Positions 1-7,178 of a stretch of 64,000 nucleotides of DNA are shown here, piece by piece. How positions within the stretch are numbered: the first letter of the stretch is position 1; the number at the start of each line of letters is the position of its first letter. The notes under the pieces are model-generated. The model did not search any database, was not told the DNA's origin, and saw nothing but the letters and a program-made list of their open reading frames with translations. The position numbers and the translations under genes were made by a program. The stretch spans positions 124,001 through 188,000 of the forward strand of contig NZ_BMSF01000007.1 in the NCBI RefSeq assembly GCF_014649015.1, given 5' to 3'. Origin of the DNA: Streptomyces narbonensis (lineage in GTDB: Bacteria; Actinomycetota; Actinomycetes; Streptomycetales; Streptomycetaceae).

Positions 1-38
1 CGTCGTCCGCCCGAAGGGCGGGCTCTGCCGCCTCAGGT

Positions 39-115
39 GCGTGCTCTCGGCGTGCCGGGCGCGGGCCCGCGTACTGGATGTACGCGGGTCTGCGCCCGGT
101 GCGGCGAGAGTGCGT
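39..115 (+). repeat. Long imperfect palindrome, RNA-type hairpin
   Basis: Two 36-nt arms (39-74 and 80-115) flank a 5-nt loop. Read as plus-strand RNA, 35 of 36 positions pair, seven of them as G-U; as DNA the arms differ at eight positions. This G-U bias means the structure favours plus-strand RNA. A smaller hairpin (7-21) precedes it and a GGCGGG/CCCGCC pair (134-165) follows. It lies downstream of holB, which reads toward it. It may be a copy of a Streptomyces short intergenic repeat; that is inference. Confidence 0.6.
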
Positions 116-176
116 GCATGGCGTCGCAGAGCAGGCGGGAGGTCGACGCCAGGGCCTAGCCCGCCCTCGAAAGGCG

Positions 177-1379
177 TCAGTCGCGGAGCGCCATCGTCAT
201 CGCCTCCACCGCGAGCAGCGGTGCCACGTTCCGGTCGAGGGCGTCCCGGCAGGCCAGGATCGCCTCGATGCGGCGCAGGGTCCGCTCCGGCGCGCTGTCC
301 CGGGCGATCCGCTCCAGCGCGTCCCGCACGTCCGCGTTGGCGATGGGCGAGCGGGAGCGGAGCTGGAGCGCGAGGACGTCGCGGTAGAAGCCGGTCAGGT
401 CGGTGAGCGCGAGGTCCAGGCTGTCGCGCTGCGTGCGCGTCCTTCGCCGCTTCTGCCGGTCCTCCAGCTCCTTCATCACACCGGCCGTGCCGCGGGGCAT
501 CCGTCCGCCCTGCGCGGCGCCCAGCGCCGCCTTCATGTCCTCGGTCTCCTTGACGTCGACCTCCTCCGCGACCTGCTTCGCGTCCTCGGCCGCCGCGTCG
601 ACCAGCTCCTGTGCGGCCTTGAGGCAGCCGCCGATGTCCCCGACCCGCAGCGGCAGCCTGAGGACGACGGCCCTGCGCGCGCGGGCCCGCTCGTCGGTGG
701 CGAGCCGCCTGGCCCGGTCGATGTGCCCCTGGGTCGCGCGGGCCGCCGCGTGCGCCGCCTCCGGCTCGATGCCGTCGCGCCGGATGAGCACGTCCGCCAC
801 GGCCTCCACCGGCGGCGTCCGCAGCGTCAGGTGCCGGCAGCGGGACCGGATCGTCGGCAGCACGTCCTCGATGGAGGGCGCGCAGAGCAGCCAGACCGTG
901 CGCGGCGCGGGCTCCTCGATCGCCTTCAGCAGGACGTTTCCCGCGCCCTCGGTGAGCCGGTCGGCGTCCTCCAGGACGATCACCTGCCAGCGGCCGCCCG
1001 CGGGCGAGAGCTGGGCGCGCCGGACGAGCTCGCGCGTCTCCTTCACACCGATGGACAGCAGGTCCGTACGGACGATCTCCACGTCCGCGTGGGTGCCGAC
1101 GAGGGTGGTGTGGCAGCCGTCGCAGAATCCGCAGCCCGGGACCCCGCCCATCGCCCGGTCGGGGCTCACGCACTGCAGCGCGGCGGCGAACGCCCGCGCC
1201 GCGGTCGCCCGCCCGGAGCCCGGCGGGCCGGTGAACAGCCAGGCGTGGGTCATCTTCGACGCCGCGGGGGCGGGCTCTCCGGCGGCATGGGCGGTCACGA
1301 ACACGTCGGCGTCGCGCGCGGCGGCGGCGAGCTGCTCCTCGACCCGCGCCTGTCCGACCAGGTCGTCCCATACGGCCAT
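177..1379 (-). CDS. holB: DNA polymerase III subunit delta'
   Basis: This 400-residue protein is the delta' subunit of the clamp loader, which helps place the beta sliding clamp on primed DNA during replication. The AAA+ fold shows a P-loop-like TGPPGSGRA near residue 50 in which the usual lysine is replaced, as is normal for delta'. A cysteine group (VPGCGFCDGC) fits the clamp-loader zinc module, and PTIRSRCRHL carries the SRC motif. The ATG is preceded by GAGGAGG. In Streptomyces holB normally lies beside tmk; here a two-component system and an ABC transporter separate them. Confidence 0.95.
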   Translation of the reverse strand: MAVWDDLVGQARVEEQLAAAARDADVFVTAHAAGEPAPAASKMTHAWLFTGPPGSGRATAARAFAAALQCVSPDRAMGGVPGCGFCDGCHTTLVGTHADVEIVRTDLLSIGVKETRELVRRAQLSPAGGRWQVIVLEDADRLTEGAGNVLLKAIEEPAPRTVWLLCAPSIEDVLPTIRSRCRHLTLRTPPVEAVADVLIRRDGIEPEAAHAAARATQGHIDRARRLATDERARARRAVVLRLPLRVGDIGGCLKAAQELVDAAAEDAKQVAEEVDVKETEDMKAALGAAQGGRMPRGTAGVMKELEDRQKRRRTRTQRDSLDLALTDLTGFYRDVLALQLRSRSPIANADVRDALERIARDSAPERTLRRIEAILACRDALDRNVAPLLAVEAMTMALRD

Positions 1380-1446
1380 GTCTGCCCCTCCTCAGGTACG
1401 CCCTCCATTGTGGGGCAGCGCTCTGACGAGCCGGGCCGACCGGGCG

Positions 1447-1638
1447 TCAGACCGCGCCGCGGGCCCTGCCCCCGGCGGGCGTGCGGGTCAGCCACAGGCC
1501 GACCGCGGAGCCGAGCACGAGCACGCCCGAGACGACACTCGCCGCGATGTGCGCGGCACCCGTCCAGCCCGAGAGGATGTTGACGAAGGCGTTGACGAGG
1601 ACGCCGGCCGTGAACAGCAGCCAGAGCAGGAACCGCAT
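1447..1638 (-). CDS. Small two-helix membrane protein
   Basis: A 63-residue hydrophobic protein of unknown function. It has one membrane helix at the N terminus (RFLLWLLFTAGVLVNAFV) and a second near residues 31-50 (IAASVVSGVLVLGSAVGLWL), with a short Arg/Gly-rich tail. The start ATG is preceded by GGAG at good spacing. It is read divergently from the histidine kinase gene, and a 23-bp tandem repeat lies between the two starts, so the pair may share control. No family is recognised with certainty. Confidence 0.7.
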   Translation of the reverse strand: MRFLLWLLFTAGVLVNAFVNILSGWTGAAHIAASVVSGVLVLGSAVGLWLTRTPAGGRARGAV

Positions 1639-1667
1639 GATGATCTCCAGAGGGGAGGGGTGGGTGG

Positions 1668-1731
1668 GTCGTACTCGCGAGGAGTGGGTGGTCGTACTCG
1701 CGAGGAGTGGGTGGTCGTACTCGCGAGGAGT
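1668..1731. promoter_or_regulatory. Triple 23-bp operator-like repeat
   Basis: The unit GTCGTACTCGCGAGGAGT plus GGGTG occurs at 1668-1690 and 1691-1713, with a third partial copy at 1714-1731. Each copy holds the inverted repeat TACTC-GCGAG-GAGTA. The repeats lie in the divergent region between the small membrane protein and the histidine kinase, roughly two helical turns apart, so they may be a regulator-binding array. The adjacent NarL-type response regulator is the obvious candidate binder (inference). Confidence 0.55.
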
Positions 1732-1830
1732 ACTGATTCGATCTTCGTCGCGGATCCGTTCCGGCACAGCCGTGCCCACCCCCGGACCGATGGTGGAGCC
1801 TGCACCACCGTGTCCGTCGGGTCTGCCGCC

Positions 1831-1836
1831 TAACCT
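1831..1836 (+). promoter_or_regulatory. -10 element, leaderless start of kinase gene
   Basis: TAACCT lies six bases before the ATG at 1843, and no Shine-Dalgarno sequence is present. Transcription would begin at or next to the ATG. Confidence 0.55.
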
Positions 1837-1842
1837 GTCGGG

Positions 1843-3111
1843 ATGCGCGAGGCGATCAAGGAAGCGGCCCGGGCCTGGTGGCATCTGCTCATCGGGGCCG
1901 TGTTCGCGGTGCTCTGTCAGCTGATGGCGGCCGTGGCCCTCTTCACCGCCTTCCTCACCCTCACCGTCATCGGCGCCGGGGTCCTCCCCGAGAGCGTCCT
2001 GCTGCTGCGCCTGCTCGCGGGCCGGGAGCGGAGCCGTACCGCCGCCAGGACCGGTGCGCCCGTCCCGGAGGCGTACCTTCCGCTCGAAGGCCCCCTCCCC
2101 GCGCGCGTGCGGACCGCCGTCACCGACCCCGGCACGCACCGGGACCTGGTCTGGGCCGCCGCGCACGCCGTCTACGGCATGGCGCTGTGGTGCGTCTCGC
2201 TCGTGGTGTGGGCGTGCGCGCTGCCGGTCGACGGGGTGTGGACCGGGCTCGCGGGGCGCCGCCCGCTCGTGCTGCCGCTGATCGGCCGGCTGGCCGGTCT
2301 GGAGACCGACTGGGCGCGCGCGCTGCTCACCCCGGCCCCGTCCGCCGCCCGGGACGCGGCGCTCGCCGCCCGTGTCGAGCAGCTGACCGCCACCCGGGCG
2401 GGCGCGGTCGCCGCGCACGGCGCCGAGCTCCGCCGGATCGAGCGCGACCTGCACGACGGCGCACAGGCCCGGCTCGTCGCCCTCTCCATGCGGATCGGCC
2501 TGGCCAGAAGGGCGTACGACTCCGATCCCGCGACCGCGCGGAGACTGCTCGACGACGCCCAGGACCAGGCCGAAGAGGCGCTCGCCGAGCTGCGCCACGT
2601 CGTCCGCGGCATCCACCCGCCGATCCTCACCGACCGCGGCCTGACCGGGGCCGTGCGGGCCCTCGCCGCGAGCAGCGGCCTGGAGGTGGAGGTGTCCGTG
2701 ACCGGCCTCGACGGCCATGGCGGCCACGACGAGGGCAACGGGCGCAAGGGGAGCGACGCGAGCAACGGGAGCGACGCGAGCAACGGGAGCGACGCGAGCA
2801 ACGGCGGCTACGGGACCCGCGCCCCCGCCGCCGTCGAGGCCGCCGCCTACTTCGTCGTCGCCGAGGCCCTCACCAACGCCGCCAAGCACAGTGGCGCCGC
2901 CCGCGCCTCCGTCGCCCTCCTCCGCGAACCCGCCGGCCTGCGCGTCCTCGTCGAGGACGCGGGCCGCGGCGGGGCCGAGGCCGGCGAGCGCGGCGGCTCC
3001 GGCCTGACGGGCATGCGCCGCCGGGTCGCCGCGCTCGACGGCACCGTACGACTGACCAGCCCCCGAGGGGGCCCGACCGTGATCGAAGTGGAGCTTCCGT
3101 GCGTGTGGTGA
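1843..3111 (+). CDS. Sensor histidine kinase (NarL/DesK type)
   Basis: A 422-residue membrane sensor kinase that autophosphorylates and passes phosphate to the response regulator encoded next. The N-terminal 160 residues hold paired hydrophobic stretches of the kind seen in actinobacterial 'putative sensor' domains. A HisKA_3 box, ERDLHDGAQARL, places the phospho-accepting histidine at residue 204. The HATPase domain follows, with NAAKHSG (N box) and GGSGLTGMRRR (G box). Between the two domains is an unusual insert made of three GSDASN units. The start is supported by a -10 hexamer six bases upstream. The stop overlaps the response regulator start by 13 bases. Confidence 0.9.
   Translation: MREAIKEAARAWWHLLIGAVFAVLCQLMAAVALFTAFLTLTVIGAGVLPESVLLLRLLAGRERSRTAARTGAPVPEAYLPLEGPLPARVRTAVTDPGTHRDLVWAAAHAVYGMALWCVSLVVWACALPVDGVWTGLAGRRPLVLPLIGRLAGLETDWARALLTPAPSAARDAALAARVEQLTATRAGAVAAHGAELRRIERDLHDGAQARLVALSMRIGLARRAYDSDPATARRLLDDAQDQAEEALAELRHVVRGIHPPILTDRGLTGAVRALAASSGLEVEVSVTGLDGHGGHDEGNGRKGSDASNGSDASNGSDASNGGYGTRAPAAVEAAAYFVVAEALTNAAKHSGAARASVALLREPAGLRVLVEDAGRGGAEAGERGGSGLTGMRRRVAALDGTVRLTSPRGGPTVIEVELPCVW
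2749..2802 (+). repeat. In-frame 18-bp triplication in kinase gene
   Basis: Three identical 18-bp units (GGGAGCGACGCGAGCAAC) encode GSDASN three times between the dimerisation and ATPase domains of the histidine kinase. Perfect identity suggests a recent, possibly length-variable expansion. Confidence 0.85.
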
Positions 3112-3743
3112 TCGCCGAGGACAACGCCCTCCTCAGGGAGGGCCTGGTGCTGCTGCTGTCCTCCTCGGGCCACGAGGTGGCCGGCGTCGCCGCCACCGGC
3201 CCCGAGATCCTGCCGCTGCTCCTGGAGCAGCGCCCGGACGTCGCCGTCCTCGACGTACGGCTGCCGCCCGGCTTCCGCGACGAGGGGCTGCGGGCGGCGC
3301 TCGCGGCGCGCGAGCAGCTGCCCGGACTGCCGGTGCTCGTCCTCTCCCAGTACGTCGAAGAGACATACGCGGCCGAGCTCCTCGGTGGCGGCGCCCGGGG
3401 CGTCGGCTACCTCCTGAAGGACCGCATCGGTCGGGTCGACGAATTCCTCGACGCCCTGGAGCGGGTCGCCGCCGGCGGTACGGCCCTGGACCCGGAGGTC
3501 GTCGCCGAGCTGCTCGCCCGGCGCCGCGACGACCCCCTGGACTCCCTCACCCCGCGCGAGCGCGAGGTCCTGGAGCTGATGGCCCAGGGGCACGACAACG
3601 GCACGATCGCCCGCTCGATGGTGGTCACCGAGCGGGCCGTGCACAAGCACATCGGGAACGTCTTCGCGAAGCTCGGCCTGCCGCCGAGCGACAGCGGCGG
3701 CCACCGCCGGGTCCTCGCCGTGCTCGCGTACCTCAACGCCTGA
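3099..3743 (+). CDS. NarL/LuxR-family response regulator
   Basis: A 214-residue two-domain response regulator. The receiver domain starts VRVVIAEDNALLREG and has its predicted phosphorylation site at Asp52 (VAVLDVRLP). The C-terminal LuxR-type helix-turn-helix shows LTPREREVLELMAQG and NGTIARSMVVTERAVHKHI. The GTG start at 3099 lies inside the end of the kinase gene, so translation is probably coupled. It is the likely partner of that kinase. The gene converges on the FtsX-like permease with an 11-bp overlap. Targets are not shown by sequence; the 1668-1731 repeats and the 7089-7112 palindrome are candidates. Confidence 0.93.
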   Translation: MRVVIAEDNALLREGLVLLLSSSGHEVAGVAATGPEILPLLLEQRPDVAVLDVRLPPGFRDEGLRAALAAREQLPGLPVLVLSQYVEETYAAELLGGGARGVGYLLKDRIGRVDEFLDALERVAAGGTALDPEVVAELLARRRDDPLDSLTPREREVLELMAQGHDNGTIARSMVVTERAVHKHIGNVFAKLGLPPSDSGGHRRVLAVLAYLNA

Positions 3744-6267
3744 GGCGCCGCCCCGAGGCGGGCAGGAACACGCCCGCCACCACCGTCACGACCACCGTCC
3801 CCGCGATCAGCCCGGCCTGCGCCGGCGGCAGGTAGGGCAGCCCGCCGGTCAGGGCCCAGGCGAAGGCGGTCAGCGGCAGCGCGGCCACCACGGCCCCGAG
3901 GAGCAGGCCGGTGGCCGTCAGGAACCCGGCCTCCAGGCCGAGCATCCACCGCACCTGACCGGCCGAGGCACCCACCTGGCGCAGCAGCGCGAGCTCGCCG
4001 CGCCGGCCGGCGCCGATGAGGGCGAGGGTGCTCAGGACGGAGAGGACGGTCAGCGCGCCGATCGCGGTGACGATCGCCGCGGAGACGATCCCGTGCAGCT
4101 CGGCCCCGGCCGCCGTCACCCGCTCCGGTACGACGCCGCCGGCGGCGTCCGGACCCGCGGCCCCGTCCTCCGTCGCCGCCAGCACGCGCGCGGGGTACGG
4201 GTCGGTCATGTGCGGGGCCAGTTCGGCCTTCGGCAGCAGGAACTCGCCGAGCGCGAGCGAGCGCTCGTACACCGCGACCACCCGCAGCCGCTTCTCCGTG
4301 CCGTCGCCGAGCCGCAGGGCGACCGTCACACCGGGCCGCGCGTCCAGCGCGTCGGCCGTGTCCGCGCCGACCGCGACCGTCCCGCGCGCCTTGAGGCCGG
4401 CCAGGTCACCCGCGACGACGCCCGGGTCGAGCGTGCCCTTCAGACCGGCGGCGTCCACGCCGAGCACCGGGAGCCGGTCGAGGCGCGGCGTACCGGCCTC
4501 CGTGCGGGCCAGGACCACCGTCGAACGCAGCACGTCCGTCGCCGCGGTCACGCCCGGCAGCTTCCGCACCCGCTCCGCCGTCGTGCCGGAGACCGCGAGG
4601 TCGGCGGTGGTCGCGGCCTTCGCCTGCTCCTCGGCCGCCCGTCCCATGGTCGAGCCCGCCGTGAGCTGCACCAGCGCGAAGGAGGTGACGAGGACGACCG
4701 GGACGAGGGCGGCGCCGAGCCGCCGCGAGTGCGCGGTCGCGCCGGCCGCCGTGAGCCGTCCGGGCGCCCCGCCGAGCCGCCGCAGCGGCCCGTCCAGGAA
4801 CCGCATCGCGCCCCGCGCGATCCACGGCCCGAGCAGCGCGCACCCGGAGACGAGCGTCACCGTGGCCGCACTCGCCGCGGCGCCGGCCGCCTCGCCGCCC
4901 TGGGCGGTGGCCGTCACGGCGGCCGCCGCGCCCAGGACCAGCAGGACGAGCCCGCTGATCCGGCGTGCGGAGCCCTTGCCTGCCCGGCCCGCACGGCGGG
5001 TCGAGAAGAGGACGACGAGCCGGGCGGTGCCCACGACGACGACCGCTACGACGAGCACGGAGGCGAGCAGCCAGGGCGGCGTGGGCAGGACGAGCCCCTC
5101 CGGTACGACTCCGGTACGGGCCCGCAGCAGCGACCACGCCGCCAGGAAGGCCGGTACGGCCGCCAGCGCGCCCAGCACGGCCGCGACGCCCGCCACCCGG
5201 GTCACCTCCCGCCCGGCGGCGGCCCGCACCTGACGGGGCGTCGCGCCGACCGCGAGCAGGAGCTGCCGCTCGGGGCCGCGCTGGCCGAGCGCCTGCGCGA
5301 CGAGCGAGGAGAGGACGAGGACGGCGATGAGGAGAACCGTTCCGGAGACGGCGGCGAGGATCTGGAGGAGCTCGGTGCGGGCGGGCGGCGCGGCGAGGTG
5401 CTCGGCGGCGCCCCGGCCGTCGCCGGTGAGCGCCCGGAGGGGGCGGCCCGCCGCGGTGTCCTTGAGCCCGGCGTCGTCCAGAGCCGCCCGCACGCGCGCG
5501 TGGAGGGTGTCCACGGGGACGCCGGGCTCGGCGAGGACCCCGACCGCGTCCACGGCGCCCGGGTGCCCGGCGAGCCGCCGCGCCTCCTGCGCGGTGACGT
5601 ACAGGGCGGCGGGCCCGTCGGCCACGCCGACGACCTTCCGCCCGGCCACGGTGTCCCCGACGCGAACCCCGGCTCCGCCTCCCGTCCCCGTCTCCGTCCC
5701 CGTCTCCGTCCCCGTTCCCATTCCCCCGCCGGTCCCGGCGACGACCTCTCCGGCCGTACGGGGCTCCCGCCCGTCGAGCAGCGCGTACGGCGCGAGCGCG
5801 GCGGCCTCCCAGGACCGCCCGGTGTAGGCCGTGCCACCGCCACCGGCGGCAGCCCCCGAACCGGTCCCCGAACTCGTCCCCGTACCCGTATCCGTCCCCG
5901 GCTCCCGTACGACGAAGACGTCGTCCGGGACCGCGGCCCGGACGCCCGGCACCTCGCGCAGGACGTCGACGGCCGCGGCCGGGATCCGTACCCGCTCGGT
6001 CAGCCCCGCCGAGACGGTCGTCGGCTCGCTGCCCCAGGGGTCGGTCGTCCAGCTGATCTCCTGGTCGCCCGCGACGACGACGGGCGCCGCGGCGTACCGC
6101 TCCACGTGCGCGTGGCCGACTGCGGTCGAACCGATCGCGAGGGCGAGCGCGCCGAGCAGCGCGGAGGTGACGACGACGGCCGCGAAGACGGCCGCCCATG
6201 CCTTGCGGTGCGTCCGCAGCGACCGGGCGGCGAGCAGCCTCACCGCCGGGTTCCCGAGCGCGCTCAT
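3733..6267 (-). CDS. FtsX/MacB-type ABC transporter permease
   Basis: An 844-residue integral membrane protein, the permease partner of the ATPase encoded just upstream. It has a membrane helix near residues 24-46, a large extracellular region, an FtsX-like three-helix core in the middle and another four-helix core at the C terminus (the usual 1+3 duplicated layout). The extracellular part contains Gly/Thr low-complexity runs (for example MGTGTETGTETGTGGG) from short DNA repeats near 5680-5735 and 5860-5895. The ATG overlaps the ATPase stop by four bases, so the two are translationally coupled. Transported substrate is unknown. Confidence 0.9.
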   Translation of the reverse strand: MSALGNPAVRLLAARSLRTHRKAWAAVFAAVVVTSALLGALALAIGSTAVGHAHVERYAAAPVVVAGDQEISWTTDPWGSEPTTVSAGLTERVRIPAAAVDVLREVPGVRAAVPDDVFVVREPGTDTGTGTSSGTGSGAAAGGGGTAYTGRSWEAAALAPYALLDGREPRTAGEVVAGTGGGMGTGTETGTETGTGGGAGVRVGDTVAGRKVVGVADGPAALYVTAQEARRLAGHPGAVDAVGVLAEPGVPVDTLHARVRAALDDAGLKDTAAGRPLRALTGDGRGAAEHLAAPPARTELLQILAAVSGTVLLIAVLVLSSLVAQALGQRGPERQLLLAVGATPRQVRAAAGREVTRVAGVAAVLGALAAVPAFLAAWSLLRARTGVVPEGLVLPTPPWLLASVLVVAVVVVGTARLVVLFSTRRAGRAGKGSARRISGLVLLVLGAAAAVTATAQGGEAAGAAASAATVTLVSGCALLGPWIARGAMRFLDGPLRRLGGAPGRLTAAGATAHSRRLGAALVPVVLVTSFALVQLTAGSTMGRAAEEQAKAATTADLAVSGTTAERVRKLPGVTAATDVLRSTVVLARTEAGTPRLDRLPVLGVDAAGLKGTLDPGVVAGDLAGLKARGTVAVGADTADALDARPGVTVALRLGDGTEKRLRVVAVYERSLALGEFLLPKAELAPHMTDPYPARVLAATEDGAAGPDAAGGVVPERVTAAGAELHGIVSAAIVTAIGALTVLSVLSTLALIGAGRRGELALLRQVGASAGQVRWMLGLEAGFLTATGLLLGAVVAALPLTAFAWALTGGLPYLPPAQAGLIAGTVVVTVVAGVFLPASGRRLRR

Positions 6268-7034
6268 CGGGCGACCGCCAGGTGCTGACCGGTCTGCGCG
6301 CCGAGGGCCGCACGGACCGCGGCCTCGTCCGGCCTGTCGAGGCGGCCGACCAGCCGGCCGCGCTCCAGGAACACCGCCTCGTCCGTCCACGCCGCCGCCA
6401 CCGGGTCGTGCGTGACGAGGACCACGGTCCGGCCGCGCTCGTCCACCGCGCGCCGCAGCAGGGCGAGGACCCCGGCGGCGGTGACCGGGTCGAGTGCGGC
6501 GGTCGGCTCGTCGGCGAAGACGACCTCGGGTTCGTTGACGAGGGCCCGGGCGATCGCCACCCGCTGCCGCTGACCGCCGGAGAGGTTCTCCGGCACGTCC
6601 TCGGCCCGGTCGGCGAGTCCCACGGCGGCGAGACCGGCCAGTGCGCGGGCGTCGAGCTCACGGCCTTCACGGGCGCCGGCGAGCAGCAGGGGCAGGGTGA
6701 CGTTCTCGCGAACGTTCAGGGCGGAGACGAGGTTCAGCGACTGGAAGACGAAGCCGACGCGGTCGCGCCGCAGCCGGGTGAGCGCGGGCGCCTTCAGGGT
6801 GGCGAGGTCGGTGCCTCCGACCCGTACCGTGCCCGCCGTCGGCCGTTCGAGGCCCGCCGCGCACCGCAGCAGCGTGGACTTCCCGGAGCCCGACCGGCCC
6901 ATCACGGCCACGAAACGCCCGCGCGGGACGACGAGGCTCACCCCGTCGAGCGCGGGCGCCCCTCCTCCGTACGACCGGCTCACCCCGTCCAGGGCAAGGG
7001 CGGCACCGCTCTCCGTCACTGCTGTCGTCGTCAT
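6264..7034 (-). CDS. ABC transporter ATP-binding protein (MacB/LolD type)
   Basis: A 256-residue ATPase. Walker A is GRSGSGKST, the signature motif LSGGQRQRVA, Walker B VVFADEP, with the EPTAALDP D-loop and an H-loop THDP. The spacing and FQSLNLV Q-loop fit the MacB/LolD/FtsE group, which act with FtsX-like permeases in mechanotransmission or export rather than classical import. It is first in a two-gene operon. A -10 hexamer six bases before the ATG and the lack of a ribosome binding site point to a leaderless mRNA, and a 24-bp palindrome lies further upstream. Confidence 0.93.
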   Translation of the reverse strand: MTTTAVTESGAALALDGVSRSYGGGAPALDGVSLVVPRGRFVAVMGRSGSGKSTLLRCAAGLERPTAGTVRVGGTDLATLKAPALTRLRRDRVGFVFQSLNLVSALNVRENVTLPLLLAGAREGRELDARALAGLAAVGLADRAEDVPENLSGGQRQRVAIARALVNEPEVVFADEPTAALDPVTAAGVLALLRRAVDERGRTVVLVTHDPVAAAWTDEAVFLERGRLVGRLDRPDEAAVRAALGAQTGQHLAVAR

Positions 7035-7040
7035 ACGACC

Positions 7041-7046
7041 ACGCTA
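7041..7046 (-). promoter_or_regulatory. -10 element, leaderless start of ABC ATPase
   Basis: On the minus strand TAGCGT is followed by six bases and the ATG at 7034. No Shine-Dalgarno sequence is present. Confidence 0.6.
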
Positions 7047-7088
7047 GAAAAGCGCAGGTCACAGCGGTATGGAGCTGGCTTCCGAGTC

Positions 7089-7112
7089 GATGGTGGGGCT
7101 AGCTACACCATC
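7089..7112. promoter_or_regulatory. 24-bp palindromic operator
   Basis: A near-perfect dyad centred between 7100 and 7101 with arms GATGGTG and CACCATC around a GCTAGC core. Relative to the predicted start of the ABC operon it occupies about -55 to -78, a position more typical of activation than of simple occlusion. It does not resemble the 1668-1731 repeats. Confidence 0.55.
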
Positions 7113-7145
7113 GGCCCGGAAGCACTCGGTACGTACGTCGGCGCT

Positions 7146-7165
7146 GCGGCGGTGACGACCGCCGC
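7146..7165 (-). terminator. Possible terminator after tmk
   Basis: An 8-bp perfect stem (GCGGCGGT/ACCGCCGC) with a 4-nt loop lies just beyond the tmk stop codon. There is no U tract. Confidence 0.4.
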
Positions 7166-7178
7166 CGTCGGCGCGGCA

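Noticed and set aside
1447..2889. 480-residue minus-strand reading frame
   Set aside because: Most of it mirrors the histidine kinase gene; only the last 63 codons, with their own ribosome binding site, look real.
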